Assembly: GCF_021531375.1 (NCBI RefSeq)
Contig: NZ_JADYTU010000001.1
Span: 214,151 to 278,150 of the forward strand
Source: Pseudoflavonifractor phocaeensis
GTDB lineage: Bacteria > Bacillota > Clostridia > Oscillospirales > Oscillospiraceae
Direction of reading: 5' to 3'
Length of the DNA: 64,000 bases
Both the position numbers and the translations under genes were made by a program. The notes below the pieces were generated by a model. The model was not told where the DNA came from. It saw only the letters and a program-made list of their open reading frames with translations, and made no database searches. Below are positions 49,377 to 64,000 of this stretch, piece after piece (the first letter of the stretch is position 1; every line of letters begins with the position of its first letter).

Positions 49377-49474
49377 AACTCAATATTCCTACCAGGTGGA
49401 TCTTTTTTGTACTGTCCGTACACTCTGGACCTGTTCATTCAACGGCCCCGGAGATTTTCTTATGTTGCCGAGAT

Positions 49475-50434
49475 TCAGGCCAGGCGGCGGCCGCCCACAA
49501 AACCGGAGGTGTAATAGGCGTCGCTCATGTTGCTGACGATGACGCCCACCCGAGCGGTGGAGGCGTGAACGAACTGGTTGCCGCCGATGTAAATGCCAAC
49601 GTGGGAGGCGCGTTTGCTGCCGGTGCCCGCCTTCTTGAAGAAGACCAGATCGCCGGGCTGGAGCTCGCTCATGGAGACGGCGGTGCCGTTATCCAGCTGA
49701 TTGGAGGCGGTGCGGTTAATGGAGTAGCCGAACTGGCTGTAAACGTACCGGGTAAAACCGGAGCAGTCAAAGCCCTTGGGGCTGCTGCCGCCGTAGACAT
49801 AGGGATAACCCACATACTGCAGGGCGAAATCAGCGATCTCCTGCCCCTTGCTGGAGCGGGCGGCTTCGGCGGCGTCCACGATGGCTACATAGTCGGCGCT
49901 CACATAACCGGACTCGATCTGATACCAGCCGTTGACCTCGCCCAGGATGGTCACGACCTTGCCAGCCTTGAGACTGCCGACCTTCTCATAGTCGGTGCCG
50001 GCGCCGGAGCGGATGTTCAGAGATCCGGTGGTCACCTTGCCGTAGCGGGGCTCCGCTGCGGCGGGGGCGGGGGCTTCGGCTGCGGCAGCTGCCTGCGCGG
50101 CGTCCTCGGCGGCTGCGGCGGGATCCACCGCGGCTACGGCGGAGACGGCGCTTTCGGTGCCGTCCACCACCAGATAGTCACTGGAGACATAGCCGGTGAT
50201 GTTGTCGCAGACGATCTGATACCAGCCGTTTTCGGCGGTGGACAGGACCTCGACCTGGGTGCCGTGGTCGAGGCGGGCCAGAACTTTGCTTTCGGTGCTG
50301 GCCTCGGAGCGGACCCGCAGGGGGCTGTCGCCGGAATCCACGGTGCCGGTGACGGCCAGAGCGGGGACGATGAGGGTGCTGACGAGCAAAAGGCCCGCGG
50401 TGAACCGAACGGCGGCGATCTTTTTAAACAGCAT
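49475..50434 (-). CDS. Secreted NlpC/P60 peptidase with two SH3b domains
   Basis: A 319-residue cell-wall hydrolase: signal peptide (FTAGLLLVSTLIVPALA), SH3b domain 1 (about 30-90, SPLRVRSEAS ... ENGWYQI), an Ala/Pro linker, SH3b domain 2 (about 130-190, GSLNIRSGAGTDYEKVG) and NlpC/P60 at the C-terminus. Catalytic residues are Cys in FDCSGFTRY, His in ASHVGIYIGG and His in FVHASTARV. It likely cuts gamma-D-Glu-diaminopimelate bonds in peptidoglycan. GGGAGGAAACC precedes the ATG. Confidence 0.95.
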   Translation of the reverse strand: MLFKKIAAVRFTAGLLLVSTLIVPALAVTGTVDSGDSPLRVRSEASTESKVLARLDHGTQVEVLSTAENGWYQIVCDNITGYVSSDYLVVDGTESAVSAVAAVDPAAAAEDAAQAAAAAEAPAPAAAEPRYGKVTTGSLNIRSGAGTDYEKVGSLKAGKVVTILGEVNGWYQIESGYVSADYVAIVDAAEAARSSKGQEIADFALQYVGYPYVYGGSSPKGFDCSGFTRYVYSQFGYSINRTASNQLDNGTAVSMSELQPGDLVFFKKAGTGSKRASHVGIYIGGNQFVHASTARVGVIVSNMSDAYYTSGFVGGRRLA

Positions 50435-50479
50435 GGCTGGTTTCCTCCCTGAATAATTTTGTCTCTGGTTTCTTGTGTG

Positions 50480-50770
50480 TTACTTGGAACTCAGAGCCCG
50501 TTCCAGCCAAACGCAGGCCAGATCCATGGCGGAGTACAGGCTGTCCTTTTCGCTCTTTCTCACCACACGGTCGCGGCTCTTCAGATCGGGGTCCGTCAGC
50601 TGGAGCTGAACGGCTACCTTGTCCGCCACGTCCAGGCCGTCCACCTTTTTAGAGGAGAGGACCTGCAGCATGATGATATATTTTTCGGCCATGGTGCCGT
50701 AGTAGATCAGATTGTCTTTCCGACGCAGGGGATGCCCTTTATAGGAAAGAGGAATGTTTTCGGTGGCCAT
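50480..50770 (-). CDS. Small conserved-looking protein before rpoB
   Basis: A 96-residue protein starting MATENIPLSYKGHPLRRKDN, with the signature-like NLIYYGTMAEKYIIMLQVL and a C-terminal helix. ATG at 50770 behind CAAGGAGG. A very good promoter with a palindrome lies upstream. It contains no domain I can name; proteins of this size and start occur in related Clostridia as uncharacterised. Convergent to nothing; transcription is away from rpoB. Confidence 0.75.
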   Translation of the reverse strand: MATENIPLSYKGHPLRRKDNLIYYGTMAEKYIIMLQVLSSKKVDGLDVADKVAVQLQLTDPDLKSRDRVVRKSEKDSLYSAMDLACVWLERALSSK

Positions 50771-50803
50771 GAAATTCCTCCTTGTCAATGAACTTGTAAC
50801 CGA

Positions 50804-50832
50804 ATTGTAACATATTTGTTACCGTTTGTCAA
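50804..50832 (-). promoter_or_regulatory. Promoter with palindromic operator for the small gene at 50480
   Basis: TTGACA (50827-50832), 17-bp spacer, TACAAT (50804-50809) on the minus strand. The perfect palindrome GTAACA-N4-TGTTAC (50807-50822) lies between the boxes, overlapping the -10. A second GTAAC half is nearby. Confidence 0.78.
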
Positions 50833-51089
50833 ATCCTTTGCCGTAGTTTTTCCGGGAACAGGGTAGGGGAAGAGAAAATTTTCTGAACAATATGCAGGAA
50901 ATGGGAAAAATTGGACCAGAGACGGGAAAAAGAGCGGGGAGGGCGCCCGTGCTTCCCGAAAGAAGGTATGAGGAAAGGCAGGACTCCTCCTCCGCCTCCG
51001 GTTTGAAGGCGGAGGAGAACATGGTTTATATTCGCCCCGAAGAAAATAAAAAACGGAACCATAAAAGGATAAAAAAAGAGAGCCGGGCC
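50833..51089. other. Gap with a strong hairpin
   Basis: No gene supported. Contains the perfect stem CTCCTCCGCCT (50987-50997) with AGGCGGAGGAG (51007-51017), without a T run, so its role is unclear. The stretch is AT-rich towards 51060. Confidence 0.5.
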
Positions 51090-51118
51090 TTGACAGGCCT
51101 GCCCCTGCATGGTACAAT
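51090..51118 (+). promoter_or_regulatory. Sigma-A promoter of rpoBC
   Basis: TTGACA (51090-51095), 17-bp spacer, TACAAT (51113-51118). The transcript would start about 240 bp before rpoB, leaving a long leader. Confidence 0.85.
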
Positions 51119-51205
51119 AAAATGCTCCTATGTCCTTGAGAGGAATGAGCCTGGTTCCACATACTCTGTGGCTAGTTTACCATGGCTGGAAGGGAAAGGC
51201 AAGGG

Positions 51206-51358
51206 ATGAAGGGACGAATCAAACAACGCGACCGGGTGTGCGGATTCGACGGATACGAGGGAAATTGTGCAAAGTGCCGAAGGTTTTCCTGTTCCAACGT
51301 CACATTCGGAGATGAAAACCGTGAGAACCAACCGTTGAACGAGAAGAAAGCGAGTTGA
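51206..51358 (+). CDS. Possible small Cys4 protein in the rpoB leader
   Basis: An open frame in the rpoBC leader gives about 50 residues from ATG 51206 (MKGRIKQRDRVCGFDGYEGN, then CAKCRRFSC). The four Cys are spaced C-x8-C-x2-C-x4-C, which could bind zinc. GGGAAAGGCAAGGG upstream is a plausible ribosome binding site; an ATG at 51182 gives 58 residues. The stop (51356-51358) is only 9 bp before rpoB. It is too short for firm proof, so it may simply be an untranslated leader. Confidence 0.4.
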   Translation: MKGRIKQRDRVCGFDGYEGNCAKCRRFSCSNVTFGDENRENQPLNEKKAS

Positions 51359-51367
51359 TTTTTTAGA

Positions 51368-55258
<3,891 letters not shown>

Positions 55259-55280
55259 GAACGGGAGGAGATTATAGAAT

Positions 55281-59057
<3,777 letters not shown>

Positions 59058-59089
59058 GCTTCTGTCCTAGGGAAAATACGGAATAGAAA

Positions 59090-59122
59090 GTGGGAGCGCC
59101 CGTGAGGACGCTCCCGCTTTTT
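59090..59122 (+). terminator. Terminator of rpoBC
   Basis: Stem GTGGGAGCG/CGCTCCCGC with a 10-nt loop, then CTTTTTGG, about 32 bp after the rpoC stop. Confidence 0.85.
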
Positions 59123-59219
59123 GGGTTCAAGAGATAAAATGGCATCAGCAAGAGACGAGGCGCGAATAAAAAAGCGGGAACCGCCTATCCTATCTCCATC
59201 TATGTGAAGGAGGTACTCT

Positions 59220-59402
59220 ATGAACGCCCATGTCAACAGCAACTGTATCGGCTGCGGCCTTTGCCCCAGTATTTGTCCCGATGTCTTTATGATGACCGAC
59301 GAGGGAGTAGCCGCGGCCCGGGACGAGATCGCCCCCGACCAGGAGGGGATGGTCCGGGAGGCCGCCGACAGCTGTCCTGTGAATGCGATCGAAGTGGATT
59401 GA
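59220..59402 (+). CDS. Thermotoga-type [4Fe-4S] ferredoxin
   Basis: A 60-residue ferredoxin with CIGCGLCPSICP and a distant ADSCP. In the family, Cys 1, 4, 7 and the last Cys bind one cluster; the fourth Cys of the first motif is expected to form a disulfide or stay free, so this is a monocluster type. It carries electrons at low potential in anaerobic metabolism. GAAGGAGGTACTCT precedes the ATG. A terminator lies 11 bp downstream. Confidence 0.94.
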   Translation: MNAHVNSNCIGCGLCPSICPDVFMMTDEGVAAARDEIAPDQEGMVREAADSCPVNAIEVD

Positions 59403-59413
59403 GAGATCCAATG

Positions 59414-59455
59414 ATACCGGGAACGGGGCCCCACGGTCCGTTCCCGGTATTTTAT
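59414..59455 (+). terminator. Terminator of the ferredoxin gene
   Basis: Perfect 13-bp stem ATACCGGGAACGG/CCGTTCCCGGTAT with an 11-nt loop, then TTTTAT. Confidence 0.9.
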
Positions 59456-59534
59456 CGTATCAAAAAAGGCAGACCATGGTTGTTTTCCATGTGTCTGCCT
59501 TTCTTTGCTTCTTCCCGGGGCGGCGGTGATGATT

Positions 59535-59891
59535 TTAGCTTTTGGGCTTTGGCTTGCAGAGCAGGGCCACCAGGAAGCCAAAGAAGATGGCGGCGGTAAT
59601 GCCGCCTGCCGCGGAGGTGACTCCGCCGGTAAAGGCGCCCAGGACCCCCTGCTCCGCTACAGCTTTTTTTACTCCCTTGGCCAGCAGATGGCCAAAGCCG
59701 GTGAGGGGCACCGTGGCCCCGGCGCCGCCCCAGTCCACCAGAGGCTGGTAGAGGCCCAGACCGCTGAGAATGACCCCGGCGGTGACGTAGCTCACCAGGA
59801 TCTTGGCGGGGGTCAGAGGGGTTTTGTCGATCAAAAGCTGTCCGATGATGCAAAATATGCCGCCGCAGAGGAAGGCTTTGACATATTCCAT
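59535..59891 (-). CDS. spoVAE: Stage V sporulation protein AE
   Basis: A 118-residue membrane protein of the SpoVAE/SpoVAEB family: MEYVKAFLCGGIFCIIGQLL near the start, ILVSYVTAGVILSGLGLYQP and GVTSAAGGITAAIFFGFLVAL in later segments. SpoVA proteins load dipicolinic acid into the spore core. ATG at 59891 behind AAAGGTGGGATC, 17 bp after spoVAD. The usual upstream spoVAC is not present in this window. Confidence 0.92.
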   Translation of the reverse strand: MEYVKAFLCGGIFCIIGQLLIDKTPLTPAKILVSYVTAGVILSGLGLYQPLVDWGGAGATVPLTGFGHLLAKGVKKAVAEQGVLGAFTGGVTSAAGGITAAIFFGFLVALLCKPKPKS

Positions 59892-59908
59892 AACGATGAT
59901 CCCACCTT

Positions 59909-60925
59909 TTATGATTTGGTCGTCGAGATCGCAATGGCGTGGCAGATGCCGGGGATGGACTCTCCCTGGAAGGAGGCGGTAGGGGAGTGGAGGGCTCCGG
60001 TGGGGCAGAAGAGGATGTTGTTCCACCGGCCCGCCCGCATGCCGTTGAGCAGGTAGCCGGTGAGCACCGTGGCGCAGCAGCCGCAGCCCGATCCGCCGCA
60101 GTGGACGTCCTGCTCCTGGGCGTCGAAGATGAGCGTCCCGCAGTCCACATGGTTGGACAGCTGTATCCCGTCCTGCCTCAGCAGTTCCAGCAGCAGCTCG
60201 CTGCCCAGACTGCCCAGGTCTCCGGTGACGATCAGGTCGTAGAAGCTGGGGGAGCGGCCTGTGTCCTTGAAGTGGGCGGCCAGGGTGCTGGCCGCCGCCG
60301 GCGTCATGGCGGCCCCCATGTTGTTGGCGTCCTTGATGCCCTTGTCCACGATCTTGCCCACCGTCACATGGGTGACATAGGGCCCGGGACCCTCCCGGGC
60401 CAGAACGGCGGCTCCCGCGCCGGTCACCGTCCACTGGGCGGTGGGGGTGCGCTGGCTGCCGTACTCCAGGGGGGTGCGGTACTGCCGCTCGGCGGAACAG
60501 AAATGGGAGGACACCACCACGCCGGCCCACTCGCCAAAGCCGCCGTCCAGCGTCATGGAAGCCAGTGCCAGCCCCTCCCCCATGGTGGAGCAGGCCCCGT
60601 AGAGGCCGAAGAAGGGGACGCTCTGCTCCCGGGCGGCGTAGGAGGAGCCGATGCACTGGTTCAGCAGGTCCCCGGCAAAGAGCCAGTCCAGATTGGAAGC
60701 GGACTGGCCCGCCTTGTTCAGAGCCAGGTTCAGGGCCTGCTTCTGCATGGCGCTCTCCGATTTTTCCCAGGTGGATTCCCCAAAGGTGTCGTCGGGGGCG
60801 ATATAGTCAAAGGAATCGGACAGGGGTCCCTCGCCTTCCTTTTTGCCCACCACGTTGGCGTGGCCGGCGATGGAAGGGGGATTGGACAGGGCGGCCGTCT
60901 GGCTGCCCAATTTTTTGGTGGTCAT
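59909..60925 (-). CDS. spoVAD: Stage V sporulation protein AD
   Basis: A 338-residue thiolase-fold SpoVAD protein. Conserved FAGDLLNQCIGSSYAARE, GLYGACSTMGEGLALAS, RTPTAQWTVTGAGAAVL and HCGGSGCGCCATVLTGYLL are visible. SpoVAD binds dipicolinic acid on the inner spore membrane. Start ATG at 60925 behind GAGGTGTGACCC. It leads spoVAD-spoVAE with a probable sigma-G promoter upstream and is divergent from spoIIIAA. Confidence 0.96.
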   Translation of the reverse strand: MTTKKLGSQTAALSNPPSIAGHANVVGKKEGEGPLSDSFDYIAPDDTFGESTWEKSESAMQKQALNLALNKAGQSASNLDWLFAGDLLNQCIGSSYAAREQSVPFFGLYGACSTMGEGLALASMTLDGGFGEWAGVVVSSHFCSAERQYRTPLEYGSQRTPTAQWTVTGAGAAVLAREGPGPYVTHVTVGKIVDKGIKDANNMGAAMTPAAASTLAAHFKDTGRSPSFYDLIVTGDLGSLGSELLLELLRQDGIQLSNHVDCGTLIFDAQEQDVHCGGSGCGCCATVLTGYLLNGMRAGRWNNILFCPTGALHSPTASFQGESIPGICHAIAISTTKS

Positions 60926-60961
60926 GGGTCACACCTCGCAAGCTGTAATGAGAATCGGAAC

Positions 60962-60991
60962 TAGTTTGGTCCGGGACGGAGGAAAGTATGC
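60962..60991 (-). promoter_or_regulatory. Possible sigma-G promoter of spoVAD
   Basis: On the minus strand GCATA (60987-60991), an 18-bp spacer and CAAACTA (60962-60968) match the forespore sigma-G pattern (GHATR, CATNHTA) with one mismatch. Confidence 0.45.
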
Positions 60992-61053
60992 CCGGGCACG
61001 TCCAATAAATTTTTGTTCCGCTCAATTCAATGCTTCCGTCGAAAAACTATCAG

Positions 61054-61082
61054 GCATAACCCGCTGTTCCTTCACATAGAAT
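61054..61082 (+). promoter_or_regulatory. Probable sigma-E promoter of spoIIIA
   Basis: GCATAAC (61054-61060), 14-bp spacer, CATAGAAT (61075-61082), close to the mother-cell sigma-E consensus (KMATATT, CATACAHT), ending 22 bp before spoIIIAA. Confidence 0.65.
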
Positions 61083-61104
61083 TGGGCGAAAGGAGTGGAC
61101 AGGC

Positions 61105-62019
61105 ATGGATCGGGAACAGAGTATCCGGGCATACGTCCAGGCGGCGGGCGCGCTGCCCCAGCGCCTGCGGCAGGAGGCGCTGATGCTGCCCCGGGAGGAC
61201 CAGTGCCGGGCGGAGGAATTCCGGCTGCGGGCGGGGCGTCCCATGTCGGTGGTGCTGCCGGAGGGGGAGCAGGTCCTGGGCCGCGCTCCGGTGCACTTCC
61301 GGGAGCTGGAGCAGCTGGTGGAGATCGCCAGCCGGGCCTCTCTCCACGCGGTGCTGGACCAGGTGCGGCGGGGCTATCTGACCATGGCAGGGGGGCACCG
61401 GGTAGGCCTGTGCGGAACAGTTTCCCTGCGGGAAGGGGAGATCCACAGCCTGAGCCGGTACTCCTCCGCCGATGTGCGGATCGCCCGGCAGGTCAAGGGG
61501 GCGGCCGACCCGGTGCGGGACGCCCTGTGTCCCGGAGGGCGGCTGACCAGTACGCTGATCCTGGCGCCGCCGGGGATGGGAAAGACCACCCTCCTGCGGG
61601 ACCTGATCCGCCAGGTGTCTGACGGCGTTGGATGCCGCCCCCTCCGGGTGTCTCTGGCGGATGAGCGGGGGGAGGTGGCCGCACTATACGGCGGCGTGCC
61701 GCAGCTGGAGGTGGGCGGCCGCACCGACGTGGTGGAGGGCTGTCCCAAGGCCCAGGGGCTGATGCTTTTGCTCCGGGCCATGAATCCCCAGGTGCTGGCG
61801 GCGGATGAGATCACCGCTCCGGAGGACGTGGCGGCCCTGCGGACAGCGGCGGGGTGCGGCGTCACCCTGCTGGCCACCGCCCACGGGGAGAGCCGGGCGG
61901 ACCTGGAGCGGCGGAGCCTGTACCGCCCCCTGCTGGAGGAGCATATCGTGCAGAGGCTGGTCCGCATCCGGGGAACAGGCGGCCAGCGGATCTATACAGT
62001 GGAGGAGTTGGGAGCATGA
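61105..62019 (+). CDS. spoIIIAA: Stage III sporulation protein AA (ATPase)
   Basis: A 304-residue cytosolic ATPase with Walker A LAPPGMGKTTLLRDL (about residues 152-166), Walker B LAADEI and a family C-terminus (TGGQRIYTVEEL). It is the secretion-ATPase-like part of the SpoIIIA-SpoIIQ channel that feeds the forespore. ATG at 61105 behind GGAGTGGACAGGC. First gene of the spoIIIA operon; its stop overlaps spoIIIAB. Confidence 0.95.
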   Translation: MDREQSIRAYVQAAGALPQRLRQEALMLPREDQCRAEEFRLRAGRPMSVVLPEGEQVLGRAPVHFRELEQLVEIASRASLHAVLDQVRRGYLTMAGGHRVGLCGTVSLREGEIHSLSRYSSADVRIARQVKGAADPVRDALCPGGRLTSTLILAPPGMGKTTLLRDLIRQVSDGVGCRPLRVSLADERGEVAALYGGVPQLEVGGRTDVVEGCPKAQGLMLLLRAMNPQVLAADEITAPEDVAALRTAAGCGVTLLATAHGESRADLERRSLYRPLLEEHIVQRLVRIRGTGGQRIYTVEELGA

Positions 62020-62525
62020 TGCGTCTGGTAGGGGCGGCGCTGGTGGCGGCGGGGACAGCGTGGCTGGGCTTTCGGGCGGCGGCGGCCCTGGGCTGCCGGG
62101 TCAGGGCGCTGGAGGATATGGCCCAGGGACTGGTCCTGCTGGAGCAGGAACTGGAATTGGACGGGCCTCCCCTCCCGGAGCTGATGGAACGGCTGGCCCG
62201 GAGCGGCCGGGGACCGGCCCAGGCGCTGTTCCGGGACTGCCGGCAGGCGCTGGACCGGCTGGAGGAGGAGCCCTTTCCCCAGGCGTGGCATCGGTTAGTC
62301 AGGGCCAGGGACGAGCTGGGCCGGGCGGGGCAGGAGACGCTGATGCCGCTGGGGGACACGCTGGGCCGGTGCGGCTGTGAGGATCAGCGGAAGGCGGCTG
62401 CCTGTGTCCGCCTCCGGCTGGCGGAGCTGGCCCGGCAGGCCGAGGAGGAGCGCCGGCGGCAGAGCAAGGTGTATCAGGTCCTGGGCCTGTCCGGCGGGGC
62501 CTTTCTGGTCATCCTGCTGTTGTAA
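62016..62525 (+). CDS. spoIIIAB: Stage III sporulation protein AB
   Basis: A 169-residue protein with a membrane segment at each end (LVGAALVAAGTAWLGFRAAA and VYQVLGLSGGAFLVILLL) and a helical middle. It resembles GspF-like platform proteins in the SpoIIIA channel. The ATG at 62016 overlaps the spoIIIAA stop; a second ATG at 62019 is possible. The central region contains TLGRCGCEDQRKAA. Confidence 0.93.
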   Translation: MMRLVGAALVAAGTAWLGFRAAAALGCRVRALEDMAQGLVLLEQELELDGPPLPELMERLARSGRGPAQALFRDCRQALDRLEEEPFPQAWHRLVRARDELGRAGQETLMPLGDTLGRCGCEDQRKAAACVRLRLAELARQAEEERRRQSKVYQVLGLSGGAFLVILLL

Positions 62526-62582
62526 ACCGTCCGGAACGGCTGGGGCAAGCCAAGGACCGGCAGCACGAAAGAGGGGTTTGGA

Positions 62583-62777
62583 ATGGATGTGGATTTGATT
62601 TTCAAAATCGCCGCCATTGGCATCGTGGTGGCGGTACTCAACCAGGTACTCAGCCGGGCAGGCCGGGATGAGCAGGCCATGATGACCACCCTGGCGGCGC
62701 TGGTAGTGGTGCTGATGATGGTGGTCCAGGAGATCGCGGACCTGTTCAACATGGTCAAGACCCTGTTTCACCTGTGA
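62583..62777 (+). CDS. spoIIIAC: Stage III sporulation protein AC
   Basis: A 64-residue, two-helix membrane protein (MDVDLIFKIAAIGIVVAVLNQ; MMTTLAALVVVLMMVVQEI). The size and GRDEQAM turn match SpoIIIAC. GAAAGAGGGGTTTGGA precedes the ATG. Its stop overlaps the next gene. Confidence 0.95.
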   Translation: MDVDLIFKIAAIGIVVAVLNQVLSRAGRDEQAMMTTLAALVVVLMMVVQEIADLFNMVKTLFHL

Positions 62778-63166
62778 TGGGGGAGATGGCAAAAATTGCC
62801 GCCGTAGGGCTGACGGCGGCGGTGCTGGGTACGGTGCTGCGGAGGAACACCCCGGAACTTGCCCTTCTGCTGGTCCTGTGCGCCGGGGTGTGGATCCTGG
62901 CTTCGGTGGCCGGAGGGCTGGGCGCGGTGGTGGAGCTGATGGAGGAGCTGGCGGGCCTGGCCGGCCTGTCAGAGGAGCTGCTGGAGCCGGTGGTCAAGAC
63001 GGTGGCCCTGTCCATCCTGACCAGGCTGACGGCGGAGATCTGCCGCTGCGCCGGAGAGAGCGGTCTGGCCGCCTTTGTGGAGACGGCGGGAACGGTGCTG
63101 GCTCTGGTGGTGGCTCTGCCCCTGGTCAGGGCGGTGACGGTGCTGATGGCGGAGATGCTGACATGA
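62777..63166 (+). CDS. spoIIIAD: Stage III sporulation protein AD
   Basis: A 129-residue membrane protein (start MGEMAKIAAVGLTAAVLGTVLR, then several helices ending VTVLMAEMLT). The start is either ATG 62777 (one-base overlap with the spoIIIAC stop) or GTG 62774. It is a core membrane subunit of the SpoIIIA complex. Confidence 0.93.
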   Translation: MGEMAKIAAVGLTAAVLGTVLRRNTPELALLLVLCAGVWILASVAGGLGAVVELMEELAGLAGLSEELLEPVVKTVALSILTRLTAEICRCAGESGLAAFVETAGTVLALVVALPLVRAVTVLMAEMLT

Positions 63167-64000
63167 GGCGGATATGGATCATGATAGTGCTGACGGTTTT
63201 GTGTACAGTGCCCTGCTTGGGGGCGGAGGCCCCGGAGGTGCCGGGGCTGGAGGAATTCTGGGAGCAGGCCGGGGAGTACGGCGTCACGGAGGGCCAGGGT
63301 CTGGACCGGGGTCTGTCCGACCTGTTGGCCGGCGCCCTGAACAGGCTGGGGGACCTGGCCGGGGGGTGCGCGGCCACGGGGCTGAAGCTGCTGGCGGTGG
63401 TGATGCTGTGCGCCCTGGCGGAGGGGGCCGAAATGAACGGGAAAAGAGCGGAGATCCAGGTGGTGGAGCTGGCGGGCGCGCTGGCCATTACGGCTCTGAC
63501 TATGACGGATATGGACGCCATGATCGGACTGGGGCGGGATACCATGGGACGGATGGACGCCTTTGGAGAGGTCCTGCTTCCGGTGATGGCGGTGCTCACC
63601 GCGGCCACCGGAGGGGTGACGGGGGCTGCTGTCCGCCAAGGGGCCACGGTGCTTTTTTCCCAACTGCTCCTTACTGCCATGGACCGCCTGCTCGTCCCGC
63701 TGATCTACGCCTATGCGGCGGTCAGCTGTGCCTATGCGGCGGTGGGAAATCCGGGGCTGAAGAAGCTGGCCGGGCTGCTGAAGAGTACCGCCACCTTCCT
63801 GCTCACCGCCTTCCTCCTGGCCTTTGTGGGCTATCTCACCGCCAGCGGGGCGGTGGCGGGCAGCGTGGACGCCTCCGCTGTCAAGGCAGCCAGAATGGCC
63901 ATCTCCCGGGCCATCCCCGTGGTGGGCGGCATCCTGGCCGACGCTTCCGAGACCGTTCTGGCGGGGGCGGGGGTTCTTCGCGGCACGGTGGGTGCGGCGG
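63163..64000 (+). CDS. spoIIIAE: Stage III sporulation protein AE, N-terminal part (cut by window edge)
   Basis: About 279 codons from an ATG (63163) overlapping the spoIIIAD stop run to the right edge. The protein has a signal-like N-terminus (MRRIWIMIVLTVLCTVPCLG), then many membrane segments (LLAVVMLCALAEGAEMNGK, VPLIYAYAAVSCAYAAVG, KSTATFLLTAFLLAFVGYLT). It is the polytopic channel component of the SpoIIIA apparatus. The rest of the operon (spoIIIAF-AH) should follow outside the window. Confidence 0.93.
   Translation, partial: MRRIWIMIVLTVLCTVPCLGAEAPEVPGLEEFWEQAGEYGVTEGQGLDRGLSDLLAGALNRLGDLAGGCAATGLKLLAVVMLCALAEGAEMNGKRAEIQVVELAGALAITALTMTDMDAMIGLGRDTMGRMDAFGEVLLPVMAVLTAATGGVTGAAVRQGATVLFSQLLLTAMDRLLVPLIYAYAAVSCAYAAVGNPGLKKLAGLLKSTATFLLTAFLLAFVGYLTASGAVAGSVDASAVKAARMAISRAIPVVGGILADASETVLAGAGVLRGTVGAA

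Noticed and set aside
50785..51162. Reverse ORF (125 codons) in the gap before rpoB
   Set aside because: Composition is unlike a protein, it lacks a ribosome binding site and it overlaps the promoter region of both neighbours.

Overview
The window looks like a chromosome segment from a GC-rich, spore-forming, anaerobic member of the Clostridia, most likely Oscillospiraceae-like (Flavonifractor/Lawsonibacter type). The grounds are sporulation genes (spoIIIAA-AE, spoVAD/AE, a bofA-like gene), a two-gene SufC-SufB iron-sulfur assembly system, a Thermotoga-type monocluster ferredoxin, S-layer-homology and NlpC/P60 cell-wall proteins, a class-V-like type IV pilus cluster and Firmicute sigma-A promoters. 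The genus is inference. Start codons given here were chosen from visible ribosome binding sites.

Layout. 1-2.7 kb: 5' part of rnc, acpP, then the minimal sufC-sufB pair. 2.7-11.1 kb: a 280-bp terminal-inverted-repeat element, NAD(P)HX repair (nnr), a lipoprotein, alr and a MazF-type toxin without its antitoxin, then the serC-serA-rhomboid operon, which holds the second copy of the element. 11.2-15.5 kb: yaaL-bofA, an SLH protein, and bioB-bioY with a possible BirA operator. 15.7-19.5 kb: a six-gene type IV pilus operon (pilC, four small membrane/pilin-like proteins, pilT). 19.6-25 kb: transglutaminase lipoprotein, a BTAD/SARP-type regulator, an IlvD/Edd dehydratase and an iron alcohol dehydrogenase. 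25.3-25.9 kb: one very AT-rich orphan gene. 26-35.3 kb: cation antiporter, glpK, a lipoprotein barnase with its barstar and an XRE-type membrane regulator, AlaX, an NSS transporter and trmB.

35.45-48.75 kb is a degraded integrated island. Its left edge has two 5' halves of tRNA-Pro followed by one complete tRNA-Pro(UGG). Its right edge has a lone tRNA-Pro 3' half, cut at the same anticodon-loop heptamer. Repeated TTGACCACA sites, including a 27-nt block identical at both ends, look like integrase arm sites, and a truncated tyrosine recombinase lies beside the complete tRNA. Inside are small ICE-type genes and then two operons, each preceded by the inverted repeat TGTCC-N8-GGACA. The first encodes a DEDDh-exonuclease/triple-zinc-motif protein, a polytopic membrane protein and a DUF4230-like protein. 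The second encodes a CFI-box protein and a small membrane protein. The rest is a cargo block (YdeI-like, PNPOx-like, compact deformylase, hydrolases, EFR1 flavo-ferredoxin, MerR regulator, flavodoxin-like reductase, lipoprotein).

After an IS3 remnant, 49.5-64 kb is core chromosome: SH3/NlpC hydrolase, a small conserved-looking gene, rpoB-rpoC (with a possible small Cys4 ORF in the leader), ferredoxin, spoVAD-spoVAE and, divergently, the spoIIIA operon running off the right edge. The best candidates for something undescribed are the two-operon TGTCC-N8-GGACA regulon in the island, the lipoprotein barnase with IGGADGPT motifs, the serial tRNA-Pro integration site, and the inverted-repeat element that supplies the serC stop codon.
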